A stretch of 64,000 nt of DNA from Eutreptiella sp. 'Long Island Sound 2002' (GCA_964036045.1 OZ038401.1:31632397-31696396), one strand, 5' to 3'; shown: positions 32,101-44,839, numbered from the stretch's first letter. Notes: a model not told the origin generated them from the letters alone. Translations and numbers: made by a program.

Positions 32101-34691
32101 GATCAACTGACTAACTGATGTCATCCATGCCTAGGTGCACCCTGACAGCCGTCTTGGGGTTCATGGGTGAGGTGGGGCCAGCCTTGTACGACCGCCATTG
32201 ATACACCCGGCCAACTAGCTGCCCAATTTCTGCTGCACAGAACATCGCTCGCGCTGTACAAGCAGGCACATGGCGAAATCCGGTGCACGCGAAAAGGCTC
32301 TGCTGCAAATCACCCCCCCCCCCCGCAATCCCAGCAGAAGTTGGGGGAAAGACGGTCAGACGACGGTCCCGTGCTCAGAACGGGCCGTACTTTTTGCGCA
32401 ACACACAGCTAAGCGGTCCTTGCAGGGGTTTGGCCCCACTGCAGCGAAATTGGACAAAAATGACATCCAAACAAAAAGAGAAGGTTGCAGTCTCAAGCAG
32501 AATGGGCTGATGAGCGGCAATGGCCCTTCGTAGGCATGACCCAGCGCCTCTTTCTTTCCGCAACACCCGGCTCACAAAAACTGTCGTCTTGCAGCCTCGA
32601 CCACAAACCCGGGGATCAGAAAACAACGGCCAGAGGCGCTCCCGATGAGTCAATCTTTATGTTGCAGGGCATGAACATTCGCACCCGCCGCTCAATGGGT
32701 CTTTTGCCGTCGCTGTGAATGGCCCCCACAGTGTTCTCTTCCGTGTATCTCTAGTGTCCCCAGGGCAGCCGGCCAGTGATGGTTGGGTCGAAGAAGGTTA
32801 GTGAGCCTTTGTGCGGAACGACTTCCCACACAAAGAAGTGCAGCTGGTTTCTATTTTTCGGGGGCCAGATGACTCGAGAGTTTTTGAATGTTGTGTCTTT
32901 CACTTGTCGAACAACCTCAACAAGTACAGAGTTCAGCTCTTGGTGTCGCATCTACTGCGGTTGACCGAGCTGGGCAGGGGCCGGGGGTGGCGGAATACAA
33001 GTGGAGATGGTTGAGGAGCGTTATGCAGGGATGGTCACGGAGGATGGGTGTAGAAGGTTCGGGAAAGATGGGAAGGGGTAAAAGTGAATTCTGCCGTGTG
33101 CTCCTCCGTGTCGGGATGGGTCGACCCATCGCCATACCCAAGGGCATATGCCACATGCGAGCGAGACATGAGAGAGGCGTGGGAACACAGCCAAATAGAA
33201 GCGTACAGAAGAAGAAACAAATGAACATGCAAGACGCAAATCATCACACAACGATATCTGTACAAGTCAACCATTAGCATTCGGTTAGACATTCAAACGG
33301 GAAGGCATTTGCAAAGCACACAAATGGCGTGCACAATACACGCAGAGCGCCGGCCTGCCCACAGCCTCTCAACTGCCCCTGCTGAAACCTCCTGAAATTA
33401 AAACAGCACAGCCTTGAACTCTGAGCATGCCAATACTCAGTGTGACCCAGTAGAGCAGGACGACCCCCAAGCAGCATTCCCCAATCATGCCCCTCATCAA
33501 ACGTAGAGTGTGATGAGGTCATATTATGGACTGTGACGCACCATTAATCCCAGCCGATGAAACAGAAGCCCAGACCGCTTGAAGGCCATGGGGCTGGGTG
33601 GGGCTGGGTGCTAGTTTGAAGGGAGGCCCGGTGGGGAGTCGTCATGCAAAGCTATTGAGCAGAAATGGACCCGTTAAGATGTACCGTGTACGTACCCTCT
33701 CTATCGCTCTATTTCTTCCCGGTGCACTTCACTTTCGAGCTTTGAAGGAGGCAGAATTCCCAGCCCGTTGTGGGCACTTACAGCAAACAGGATCACGTGC
33801 GGCTGGTGGTCAGAGGGGTGGCGGGGGGAAGTATCTCAAATCATCCTTGACGAACAAAAGTGGGCCGGTTTTTTAAACCCCGGCACAGTGTGAACACTGC
33901 CTGTGCTGCAAGGCCAGGAAGCAACGATGGGCAGCCGTTGAAGGCAGTGCACACCCTGAGAGCTGAGCTGCATCCCTCTACCCGCGTAAACCCACTACAA
34001 AATGCTGCCAGGACACTTCTGCACGCATCTTCATCCACGACTGGCCACAAGGATCAGCTTCAGCGCATTCACCAGCTGCCCTCCGGTCCGGCACTGCAAC
34101 GCGTTCTCTTGCGCGTCGGTGCACAAGGTGCAGGGCATCGCGGTCAGCATGGGTTAGATGAGTGCCCCACACCCCAGCCAGACAGGTATTAGGTGACTAC
34201 TAAAGTGTCCCGCGCCACCCTTGATATTCCTACTTCGCGTCTGCCCACATCGGGCTGTCTATGGGCTGTCTAGCCCGGGTTCCAACAGACGCCCTTCCCT
34301 TTACCAATGCCATGTACTGCCACTTGCGCCGCCGCGCATCCATCCGTAAGGGTCGGAAGGGGTCACACTGACAACGGCACATGGGCTATGTGTCCGGCTC
34401 TGAGACGGGCTTTTTACTGGAACTTCAGCAGATACCTTCGCTTCATGGTTTTGACGCCCTGGTACCAGTCCTCTTCCAGTTGCAGCATCCCGTACATATA
34501 GGCCCTGAAGGATGGGGACGGCAATACAAGACTAGCACAGTCCACGCCGCTTCGAGAGGGGCACGGGGCAGTCATAAAGGCGGGAGATGGGTCTGTACTC
34601 CGCTCGGCAGACGGCATGTGACCATTTGGCTGTGAACACACACCGGCAAATGTAAGGCACAACGAAGCACTGCGTGTGGGCGCAATGCCCG
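29143..34691. other. Long stretch without a recognised gene
   Basis: Mixed unique sequence. Open frames of 100-210 codons occur on both strands, for example plus 30,718-31,359 and minus 30,652-31,155 over the same GC-rich DNA, but none shows a known domain or consistent splice sites. No tRNA, rRNA or transposon signature was seen. A run of thirteen C lies near 32,313. Confidence 0.4.
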
Positions 34692-35741
34692 TCAGGGTAC
34701 TATCTTCTGAGGGACCAGTACGGATCTGCGGGCCAGGCACGTGGCTGGGGGCCCGGTCTTGTCCGGCTGGTGACCCCAAAGGCTCCCAGCAGATCCAGGT
34801 CCCTGAACCTGGGCCTTCAAGACCCTCCTGCCCTTTCCCGCCTGCCTGTCGCATTGCAATGCCCGCGAGGCGTACTCTGTGGTCCCAGCCGCCCCCAATC
34901 GAGGGCTGAGAGGGGCAACGATGAGCATTAGGGGATGGGTGGGGAGCCAAAGAGTCCCTTTCCACGACCCCACCGCCGGTGGCATATCGGGCGCAGAGAC
35001 CAACCCACAGACAAGGAAAAAACCGCAAATCCTGGACCGGTAATGCTGCAGTGAAGCAACACAGACGTGCCGAGGGCATGTGCAAGAATTGGTACTAAAG
35101 TTTGAAGCACCAATTGTGATGCTTGACTGCCGTTCAGAAAATATCGCCACGCAGTACGGCGGGCTATACGCATACAATGGTGCCATTGCATGGCCGCTCC
35201 CCTGAGGCATTTGGAGCCTCGCAGAAAGTGTCGAAACAGGTAAGCACTGCAGCGCCACTGCCATACAAACACCTTTCCCTGACCTGCAAAACAGCTGCAA
35301 TATTCCGCAGGTCTGCAACCCCAAACATCCAGCTTCGCCATTCTCCTCAGCGGCAACAAAAAAAGCACCCGTTGAAGGCGATTCTTTGGGCCGCAACGAC
35401 ACTTCGTGTGCGTCCAAATCATTTTCGAAAGACGTTCGTCTCGACCCTTGGTTTTTTCCACAAAATATTCCACGGCAGGACGGGGTTTTGCATGGCCCCA
35501 GCCAAAAACGTCCAGCTTTCCTGACGTCGCCCAGGGTTTTGGGAAAGAGGCTCTTTGGGTGCTCTCCCGGACATGGTGTGTCCACCAGCTCGGGGGAGTC
35601 CATGGCCCGCTCACGCCGGGCATATTCTTCCTCTTTCTGCTCAGCTGCGCCAGAGCTTTGGAGTTGCACAGCAAAAGCAGGCGCAGAGCCAGGCCAAGGT
35701 CCAGAACTACCCTCCCAAGGCCGCACAAGCAGCCACGGCAC
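34692..35741 (-). CDS. Longest unspliced frame of the unique region (349 codons), doubtful
   Basis: ATG start, open for 349 codons, rich in Pro, Gly, Ala and Cys, no recognised domain or membrane segment. A second minus frame (34,928-35,776) and a plus frame (35,311-35,883) are open over the same DNA. This argues that low stop density, not selection, may explain all three. Confidence 0.2.
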   Translation of the reverse strand: MPWLLVRPWEGSSGPWPGSAPAFAVQLQSSGAAEQKEEEYARRERAMDSPELVDTPCPGEHPKSLFPKTLGDVRKAGRFWLGPCKTPSCRGIFCGKNQGSRRTSFENDLDAHEVSLRPKESPSTGAFFVAAEENGEAGCLGLQTCGILQLFCRSGKGVCMAVALQCLPVSTLSARLQMPQGSGHAMAPLYAYSPPYCVAIFSERQSSITIGASNFSTNSCTCPRHVCVASLQHYRSRICGFFLVCGLVSAPDMPPAVGSWKGTLWLPTHPLMLIVAPLSPRLGAAGTTEYASRALQCDRQAGKGRRVLKAQVQGPGSAGSLWGHQPDKTGPPATCLARRSVLVPQKIVP

Positions 35742-35883
35742 AAGTGGTCATCGAATGCCATCTGCAAGCAACGCACTATATCACCACCAAAGCCCTGTGC
35801 AATGGACCACGATCTACTCCCGACATCGGTCCAGCGACTGTGTCCTACTTTGGGTTCTATCCAGGACCCTTCGGTCTATGTAG
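35177..35883 (+). CDS. Alternative spliced frame opposite the 349-codon frame
   Basis: Exon 35,177-35,239 ends at CAG|GTAAGC, the best splice-donor match noticed in the unique region. A 71-nt intron ending TATTCCGCAG (35,310) joins it in phase 0 to 35,311-35,883, giving ~211 codons. The product is Ser/Pro/Ala-rich and apparently disordered, with no known domain. At most one strand here is likely to be real. Confidence 0.2.
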
Positions 35884-35972
35884 AGGCCAGGTGCATTCAC
35901 CACTCAACCAACTGGAGCCCCCACAGCAGTTGCTGCGAACCGGCATGCCAACTTTTCGATGTGGATTCCCTG

Positions 35973-36054
35973 GAGGATTCGTCTAGGCCAATGAGGATTC
36001 CTCTTGGCAATTGAGGGTTCCTCTAGACCAATTCAGGCGTTCCTCTTAGACCAG
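35973..36054. repeat. Minisatellite, about four 20-21-bp units
   Basis: Units of the form GAGGATTCCTCTAGGCCAAT repeat four times with point changes, followed by a poly-G run from about 36,056. Confidence 0.75.
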
Positions 36055-38740
36055 GGGAGGGGGGGGGGGGGAGCATCTCAGCACATACTGCAAAAGCGCC
36101 AGCCTTGCCCTCTGTATCGCATGAGGTGTCATATGAGACTTGCTGGTCCACGCCCACTGGATGCGCCTCGCAGCTGCATTCTTGAAATCTCGGTCATGAC
36201 GTTTGCCTGAGAACAAGCACATCCCGCACCACACAACAGAGCTGCAGTAGGCCTTGGCCGCAGCCCCGCACAGCACCATGCGATGACATGCGCGACATCA
36301 AGGCTCAACTGTGTGGCTGTGTGTATTCTTTTGGGAAGGGTGAACGATGAACGGCAAGTAAGATCGACCACGCGGGACTCCGGCGCTACGCACTTGTTCG
36401 GGTTTTGCGAAAGCAATCTTCCGTACTGTTGGCGGCCGATGCTGAGCAACAGAATTTCGGGGGGCTTTTCGGGGGAGCGTTGTCGGGAGTCGTCGGCGGT
36501 GTGGGCCTGTGCGTGCTCCATTGGGCGAAGTGCGCCACACAAACAGACACTCGGCACTCCTGCATTCAAGCATGGGCACTACCTTCACGGACGATGGGTC
36601 TGATGTAGATCCACAACGCTCTCTGCAGGCCAAAGCGGCGCTGGTGCACAAACACATTCAGCTGGTCAACCTCCAGGTACGTGGCAGCAGCTTGGGTGTC
36701 CGTTCCTGTGTGCATGCAATCAGCTGAAGGTACCATGCAAACCCGCAGCATGCCGCAGATGTGCGCGTGCGCATGTACGTACGGTGTGTGGCGCCCAGGT
36801 CTAGCTCCCTGCCCCAGCCAATCTCGGGCCAATCCATAGCCAAACACAAAAAAAAAAGTTCATTTTTGTTTGTACAATTGTCATACTCACAGGGATTGAT
36901 GACCGTGGGGGCCGGTTCAGTGCAATTCTGAATCGGGGCAGGGGCGGGGGGGGGGGGGAACAGTTTTCGGTCTTTTTTGTTGTCTTTTGTTCTTGACATG
37001 TTTGATTTCAATAGCAAATTCTGAGTAATTTGACTACACATGACGGTGTCACAAAACTGTTGACAACGCACCACAAGCAAGAAAAACCAGCAAATTTTGG
37101 AGGGCGCGTGAATCCCCCAGAGCCCCCCACGAGCGGTAATGCTGTTGCCGGCGACAAAACTGCTGCTCCCCTTGGGCGTCGGTTTCGGGGTCTGAAAGGG
37201 GTGAAGCATCAAAGGTGGAGCAGATTTGCCGGTTGCTACTTCAGGTGTAAAGCAATCGCGGGTGTTTGGAGACGTGGAGGGGGGGGCAGGTCCCCACTTA
37301 AGGCCCGTGTGCGTATGACTGCCCCAGAATCCCAAATGAGAAGGAAAACCGTTTCGTCTCAATACATTTGGCACGCCAGCTGATGTCGCCATTCTGACCC
37401 CTTTTGGTGGCATCATCGCCATATTGGGCAACATGAGACGATGAGGGGAGCAGCAGACCCCAGCAAGCTTGCCGGCAACGACTGCTTCCAGGATATGGGT
37501 CTCTCTGGTTCCCCCCTGGTTGGCAGGTAGCTCCAGACTGCAAAACAACGCCAAAAATCGGACAAAGGCGCCGAAGAGGAGGTGTCCAAATCATCAGTGG
37601 AAGAGCCAGAGTCTGCCCTGCATGGCCGCGTCCAGAAAGGGGGAAGTGAAAAGAAGTGCGCGTGTTGGGGGGGGGGGGGGGCGCTGGCGGGGGGGGGGGG
37701 GGGGGGCTGCACTGCGCCCGCAGCACCAAGCAAACGTTGTCAGGGGTTTATATCAAGCACGAGGTGTTGTTTTGAGTTAAAAGAACGTGCAGACTGGCGG
37801 TTCCGCGGTCGGAGGTAGACCACCGGCGTTTGATGGCGAACTGCCAGCGTTTGGCTGTTAATGGACGTCCGTTGGTGGCCAACAGCTGCCGGGGGTAACG
37901 ATGTTGTGCATTCGGGATTGGGAGATGGGTGGAACGTGCGTGTGAGTGAGTGACGCGACTTCAATGGGCACTTGGCATTCTGGACGTGGGACTGCACTTG
38001 CGGTATCGCGCACGAATATCTCAGCGAACAAGTACGCACCAATGTCAGAAAACTGCAACCGACCAACGGCCACAAGTGTCAAAGGGCTGGTATGAACTTC
38101 CCAAAGAAATCATTGCCGACGCCATACAAGTGTGACCACAATGGAGCAAACCATCGAAGACCGTGATGCAGTGTACTTCCCAGCAATGCGCCTTGTGGTT
38201 TGTCGCATGGGGCCAGGGAGATTTGAAAGGGGGGGCTTCTTCTTCACAAGTGCACCGCAGTTTATGGAAAAAAAACGAAAGGCCCATGCCCGGACGGCGG
38301 GGTGGAGTCGCTACCCTGTGCCTTGTGCATTGCAGCTTACTGTGAGGGTTCAGCTAAGCCGTAGGGGTCAGCGAGCACTTGCAAATGTGAGGTCGGCAGT
38401 TGAGCCACAAATGATAGGGCAGATGGGGCGGCCGTCTTGAAGTCGCTTGCGAGACATAGGCGTGGCATGACAACTTGTACCTTCAATCATCAGCGAGTAC
38501 AGAACTGCCCACATGCGGACAAAGAAATCCTCCTCTTGCACACTCCATTCCCTGAAGCATTGCAGCCCAGGACAATGTTCGACCATTGAGGCAGAGGGCA
38601 CAGGGCCAGGGAGTGTGGCCACATGCATGGCCACGCACTTCAGCGAACACCGGCCCCTCCCATCAGGCCATTCCTTAAGGACCCGGCGGAGGGGAGAGAC
38701 AGGGAAGTATTAGAAGGGGGCGAGGGTCTGGGACCCAAAA
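36055..38740. other. G-run-rich stretch without a recognised gene
   Basis: Long homopurine runs of G occur at 36,060-36,072, around 36,946-36,958, and at 37,667-37,681 and 37,689-37,706, the last two close enough to form a G-quadruplex. Open frames of 70-300 codons exist (minus 36,658-37,554 is the longest) but carry no recognised domain, and some depend on poly-G length. Confidence 0.4.
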
Positions 38741-40175
38741 TTCTATTGCCTTTGGCAAGACACCTCGAAGAGGGGAGAGGGACAGCCTTTTTTTGAGCTG
38801 CTCAGGCGGGAAAGCTGCATAAGTAGGTTGTGCCCTAGAACCCTTGGGAGCCCCCCCCCCCCCCCCCCCAAACACCCAAATAGGGTGAAAAACGCATAAA
38901 GAGGGGCTACAACATGCTTTGCATAAGATATTTGATCATTTTGGATGGTCAAATTATCAAAAAAATCAGTTTTGGAATTCTATTGCCTTCGGCAAGTCCA
39001 CCTCGCAGAGAAGCTACCCCGAGCAACACACACCCAAAATAGGGTGAAAACTACATAAATACATGCTAACACATGCTTTACATACCTTGGATGATCATTT
39101 TAGGTGATCACGGTATCAAAGAAACAAGTTTCGAAAACTTCGATTTTTGAGCAACCTAGGGTGAAAAACTGCATAAGCTGGTTGTGTACCAATCCCTTGG
39201 GAGCCCCCCCAGGCCCCCCGGACCTAATACCGAAATAGGGTGAAAAACATGTACATACGGCCTAAAACATGCTTTACATACCTTGGATGGTCATTTTGGG
39301 TGGTCGCAATATCAAAAAAACAAGTTTCGAAAACTTCGATTTTTGAGCTGTCCGGGGTGAAAAACTGCATAAGCAGGTTGTGTACCAATCCCTTGGGAGC
39401 CCCCCCCCCCCCCCCCCCCCCCGGACCTAATACCCAAATAGGGTGAAAAACATGTAAACACGGCCTAAAACATGCTTTACATACCTTGGATGGTCATTTT
39501 AGGTGGTCACAATATCAAAAAAACAAGTTTCAAAAACTTCCATTTTTGAGCTGTCCGGGGTGAAAAACTGCATAAGCAGGCTCTGTACCAATCCCCTAGG
39601 AGCCCCCCCCCCCCCCCCGGACCTGATACCCAAATAGGGTGAGAAACACGTAAATACAGCCTAAAACATGCTTTACATAGCTTGGATGGTCATTTTAGGT
39701 GGTCACAATATCAAAAAAACAAGTTTCGAAAACTTCCATTTTTGAGCTGTCCGGGGTGAAAAACTGCATGAGCAGGTTGTGTACCAATCCCTTGGGAGAC
39801 CCCCCACCCCGGACCTAATACCCAAATAGGGTGAAAAACATGTAAATAAGGCCTAAGACATTTTGTACATACCTTGGATGGTCATTTTGGGTGGTCGCAA
39901 TATCAAAAAAACAAGTTTCGAAAACTTCGATTTTTGAGCTGCCCGGGGTGAAAAGCTGCATAAGCAGGTTGTGTACCAATCCCTTGGGCAACCCGACCCC
40001 CCTGCCCCGGACCTAATACCCAAGTAGGGTGGAAAACACGTAAATACGGCCTAAGAAATGCTTTACATACCTTGGATGGTCATATTGTATGGTCACAATA
40101 TCAAAAAAAACAAGTTTCGAAAACTTCGATTTTTGAGCTCTACAGGGTGAAAAGCTGCATGAGCAGGTTGTGTAC
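38741..40175 (+). repeat. A-monomer block 1
   Basis: First monomers of the satellite, entering through D-type joints at 38,741 (diverged) and 38,978. It contains the longest poly-C run seen, 23 C at 39,400-39,422. Confidence 0.85.
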
Positions 40176-40822
40176 CGGCCTCACTCATGTGAGCCATTAT
40201 TGGTGGAAACAGTTATTTCGCGTCTTTGGCACGGGTTGTGAACGGCCCTAAGCAAGGCTAGAGACTGCAAAAAACGTCCTTCTGTATCCTAGTAGGCATA
40301 TATTGTCACAACATCCCCACTTACACCCCTCAAAGTGGATACCACGGGGTCAGCGGATCCGCCAAAACCGCCAACATGGCAAAAATGGCTGAAAAGTGCA
40401 TAAACTGCATCAGCGCTCGTCCCACTCCGCCCCATACAAACCCTATGGAGTCGGGACCCGGGAACACTTTTTCGGCTCAAAATCGAAAAAAAATCAAAAG
40501 ATTCATGATTTTCGACCCAAAAAAAGGGGGGGTCATTTTTTCGACATTTTTGACCCCCCCCCCCACCCCTGCTCCCCCCCTCCCTCAAAACCTCAAAAAA
40601 GTGGGTTTCAAGTGGGGGGGGTCTGGGGGGGTCCGGACCAAAAACTCATTGGGGGATGCGTTTATTGGACAAAATAATGATTTTACAAGGGGTTAAACTA
40701 ACAATTCAACCCCTTGGGGTAGGGTACGCGAATAGGCCTAAAAAGGCCAAAATGGGGGGGTATGTGGCGTTTTCCCCTATATACGCCTGCCTGGCTTTGA
40801 TCTAACAACCTCTGCGAGGTGA
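40176..40822 (+). repeat. B module 1
   Basis: Starts where A text GTTGTGTACC changes from AATCCCTTGGG to GGCCTCACTCATG and ends at CTCTGCGAGGTGAT. From left: a unique part with a 63-codon minus-strand frame, a GGGGGGGTCA / TGACCCCCCC hairpin, a G-rich GGGGGGGGTCTGGGGGGG stretch, a palindrome GGTCCGGACC, a 9-bp hairpin CAAGGGGTT / AACCCCTTG, and TATATACGCC near the right end. The minus frame extends to 99 codons here. Confidence 0.9.
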
Positions 40823-42171
40823 TTTTCCATTTTGAGCCGCCGAGGCGGAAAACTGCATAAGCAGGTTGTGCCCTAGACCCCTTGGGAGCCCCCCCCTCCC
40901 CCCAACACCCAAATAGGGTGAAAAACACATAAAGAGGGGCTGAGGCATGCTTTACCAGGATATTTGATGATTTTGGATGGTCAAAGTATCAAAAAAATCA
41001 GTTTTTGGAAAGTTCCATTTTTGAGCTGCCGAGGCGGGAAAACTGCATAAGCAGGTTGTGCCCTACACCCAAATAGGGTGAAAACACGTAAAAGTGGGCT
41101 AAAACATGCTTTACATAGCATATTTCATCATTGTAAGTGGTCACAATATCAAAAAAAATGTTTTGCAAAAATTCTATTGCCTTCGGCAAGTCCACCTCGC
41201 AGAGAATCTACCCCGAGCAACACACACCCAAAATAGGGTGGAAACTACATAAATAGGGCCGAAAACATGCTTCACATACCTTGGATGATCATTTTAGGTG
41301 ATCACGGTATCAAAAAAAACAAGTTTCGAAAACTTCGATTTTTGAGCAGCCTAGTGTGAAAAACTGCATAAGCAGGTTGTGTACCAATCCCTTGGGAGCC
41401 CCCCCCCCCCCCCCCCCCTCGGACCTAATACCCAAATAGGGTGAAAAACATGTAAACACGGCCTAAAACATGCTTTACATACCTTGGATGGTCATTTTAG
41501 GTGGTCACAATATCAAAAAACAAGTTTCAAAAACTTCCATTTTGAGCTGTCCGGGGTGAAAAACTGCATAAGCAGGCTCTGTACCAATCCCCTAGGAGCC
41601 CCCCCCCCCCCCGGACCTGATACCCAAATAGGGTGAGAAACGCGTAAATACAGCCTAAAACATGCTTTACATAGCTTGGATGGTCATTTTAGGTGGTCAA
41701 AATATCAAAAAAACAAGTTTCGAAAACTTTGATTTTTGAGCAGCCCGGGGTGAAAAACTGCATAAGCAGGTTGTGTACCAATCCCTTGGGAGACCCCCCA
41801 CCCCGGACCTAATACCCAAATAGGGTGAAAAACATGTAAATACGGCCTAAGACATTTTGTACATACCTTGGATGGTCATTTTGGGTGGTCGCAATATCAA
41901 AAAAACAAGTTTCGAAAACTTCGATTTTTGAGCTGCCCGGGGGTGAAAAGCTGCATAAGCAGGTTGTGTACCAATCCCTTGGGCAACCCGACCCCCCCGC
42001 CCCGGACCTAATACCCAAGTAGGGTGGAAAACACGTAAATACGGCCTAAGAAATGCTTTACATACCTTGGATGGTCATATTGTATGGTCACAATATCAAA
42101 AAAAACAAGTTTCGAAAACTTCGATTTTTGAGCTCTACAGGGTGAAAAACTGCATGAGCAGGTTGTGTACC
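40823..42171 (+). repeat. A-monomer block 2
   Basis: Includes a D joint at 41,172 and monomers that match block 1 and block 3 at an offset of about 2.0-2.2 kb, part of a higher-order repeat. Confidence 0.85.
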
Positions 42172-42819
42172 GGCCTCACTCATGTGAGCCATTATTGGTG
42201 GAAACAGTTATTTCGCGTCTTTGGCACGGGTTGTGAACGGCCCTAAGCAAGGCTAGAGACTGCAAAAACGTCCTTCTGTATCCTAGTAGGCATATATTGT
42301 CACAACATCCCCACTTACACCCCTCAAAGTGGATACCACGGGGTCAGCGGATCCGCCAAAACCGCCAACATGGCAAAAATGGCTGAAAAGTGCATAAACT
42401 GCATCAGCTCTCGTCCCACTCCGCCCCATACAATACCTATGGAGTCGGGACCCGGGAACACTTTTTCGGCTCAAAATCGAAAAAAAAAACCAAAAGATTC
42501 ATGATTTTCGACCCAAAAAAGGGGGGGTCATTTTTTCGACATTTTTGACCCCCCCCCCCACCCCCTGCTCCCCCCCTCCCTCAAAACCTCAAAAAAGTGG
42601 GTTTCAAGTGGGGGGGGTCTGGGGGGGTCCGGACCAAAAACTCATTGGGGGATGTGTTTATTGGACAAAATAATGATTTTACAAGGGGTTAAACTAACAA
42701 TTCAACCCCTTGGGGTAGGGTACGCGAATAGGCCTAAAAAGGCCAAAATGGGGGGGTATGTGGCGTTTTCCCCTATATACGCCTGCCTGGCTTTGATCTA
42801 ACAACCTCTGCGAGGTGAT
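42172..42819 (+). repeat. B module 2
   Basis: Offset 1,996 from B1 and almost identical, including the CACTCATGTGAGCC start that later B copies lack. Minus-strand 63-codon frame at 42,283-42,474. Confidence 0.9.
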
Positions 42820-44174
42820 TTTCCATTTTTGAGCCGCCGAGGCGGAAAAACTGCATAAGCAGGTTGTGCCCTAGACCCCTTGGGAGCCCCCCCTCCCCCC
42901 AACACCCAAATAGGGTGAAAAACACATAAAGAGGGGCTGAGGCATGCTTTACACAGGATATTTGATGATTTTGGATGGTCAAAGTATCAAAAAAATCAGT
43001 TTTGGAAAGTTCCATTTTTGAGCTGCCGAGGCGGGAAAACTGCATAAGCAGGTTATGCCCTACACCCAAATAGGGTGAAAACACGTAAAAGTGGGCTAAA
43101 ACATGCTTTACATAGCATATTTCATCATTGTAAGTGGTCACAATATCAAAAAAATGTTTTGCAAAAATTCTATTGCCTTCGGCAAGTCCACCTCGCAGAG
43201 AATCTACCCCGAGCAACACACACCCAAAATAGGGTGGAAACTACATAAATAGGGCCGAAAACATGCTTCACATACCTTGGATGATCATTTTAGGTGATCA
43301 CGGTATCAAAAAAACAAGTTTCGAAAACTTCGATTTTTGAGCAGCCTAGTGTGAAAAACTGCATAAGCAGGCTCTGTACCAATCCCCTAGGAACCCCCCC
43401 CCCCCCCCCCCCCGGACCTGATACCCAAATAGGGTGAGAAACACGTAAATACAGCCTAAAACATGCTTTACGTACCTTGGATGGTCATTTTAGGTGGTCA
43501 CAATATCAAAAAAACAAGTTTCGAAAACTTCGATTTTTGAGCTGCCCAGGGTGAAAAGCTGCATAAGCAGGTTGTGTACCAATCCCTTGGGAGCCCCCCC
43601 AGGCCCCCCGGACCTAATACCCAAATAGGGTGAAAAACATGTACATACAGCCTAAAACATGCTTTACATACCTTGGATGGTCATTTCAGGTGGTTACAAT
43701 ATCAAAAAAACAAGGTTCGAAAATTTCCATTTTTGAGCTGTCCGTGGTGAAAAACTGCATAAGCTGGTTGTGTACCAATCCCCTAGGTGACCCCCCACCC
43801 CCCCCACCGAATACCCAAATAGGGTGAAAAACACGTAAATACAGCCTAAAACATACTTTACATACCTTAGATGGTCATTTTAGATGGTCACAATATCAAA
43901 AAAACAAGTTTCGAAAACTTCGATTTTTGAGCTGCCCGGGGTGAAAAACTGCATAAGCAGGTTGTGTACCAATCCCTTGGGAGCCCCCCCCCCCCCCCAC
44001 CCCCCGACCTAATACCCAAGTAGGGTGGAAAACACATAAAAATACGGCCTAAAACATAGTTTACGTACCTTGGATAGTCATATTGTATGGTCACAATATC
44101 AAAAAAAACAAGTTTTGAAAACTTCGATTTTTGAGCTGCCCGGGGTGAAAAGCTGCATGAGCAGGTTGTGTACC
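42820..44174 (+). repeat. A-monomer block 3
   Basis: Third round of the ~2-kb higher-order unit; D joint at 43,168. Confidence 0.85.
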
Positions 44175-44786
44175 GGCCTCACTCATGTGAGCCATTATTG
44201 GTGGAAACAGTCATTTCGCGTCTTTGGCACGGGTTGTGAACGGCCCTAAGCAAGGCTAGAGACTGCAAAAAACGTCCTTCTGTATCCTAGTAGGCATATA
44301 CTGTCACAACATCCCCACTTACACCCCTCAGACTGGGTACCACGGGGTCAGCGGATCCGCCAAAACCGCCAACATGGCAAAAATGGCTGAAAAGTGCATA
44401 AACTGCATCAGCGCTCGTCCCACTCCGCCCCATACAAACCCTATGGAGTCGGGACCCGGGAACACTTTTTCGGCTCAAAATCGAAAAAAAATCAAAAGAT
44501 TCATGATTTTCGACCCAAAAAAAGGGGGGGGTCATTTTTTCGACATTTTTGACCCCCCCCCCCCACCCCCTGCTCCCCCCCTCCCTCAAAACCTCAAAAA
44601 AGTGGGTTTCAAGTGGGGATGCGTTTATTGAACAAAATAATGATTTTACAAGGGGTTAAACTAACAATTCAACCCCTTGGGGTAGGGTACGCGAATAGGC
44701 CCAAAAAGGCCAAAATGGGGGGGTATGTGGCGGTTTCCCCTATATACGCCTGCCTGGCTTTGATCTAATAACCTCTGCGAGGTGAT
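44175..44786 (+). repeat. B module 3 (internal deletion)
   Basis: Third member of the ~2-kb series. About 37 bases covering the G-rich stretch and the GGTCCGGACC palindrome are missing, leaving AAGTGGGGATGCG. Confidence 0.9.
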
Positions 44787-44839
44787 TTCCATTTTTGACC
44801 TGTAGAGGGTGGAAAACTGCTTGAGCAGTTTGTGCACAC

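Noticed and set aside
36658-37554. 298-codon minus-strand frame
   Set aside because: It crosses a poly-G run, has no recognisable domain and lies in DNA with long open frames on both strands.
39395-39425. Meaningful differences in poly-C length between monomers
   Set aside because: Homopolymer length in this range is error-prone in sequencing and assembly; only the presence of the tract is used.
40780-40822. tRNA-like end in the B module (CTTTGATCTAACAACCTC)
   Set aside because: It recalls a reverse-complemented T-arm, but the B-box match is poor and no tRNA fold could be drawn.
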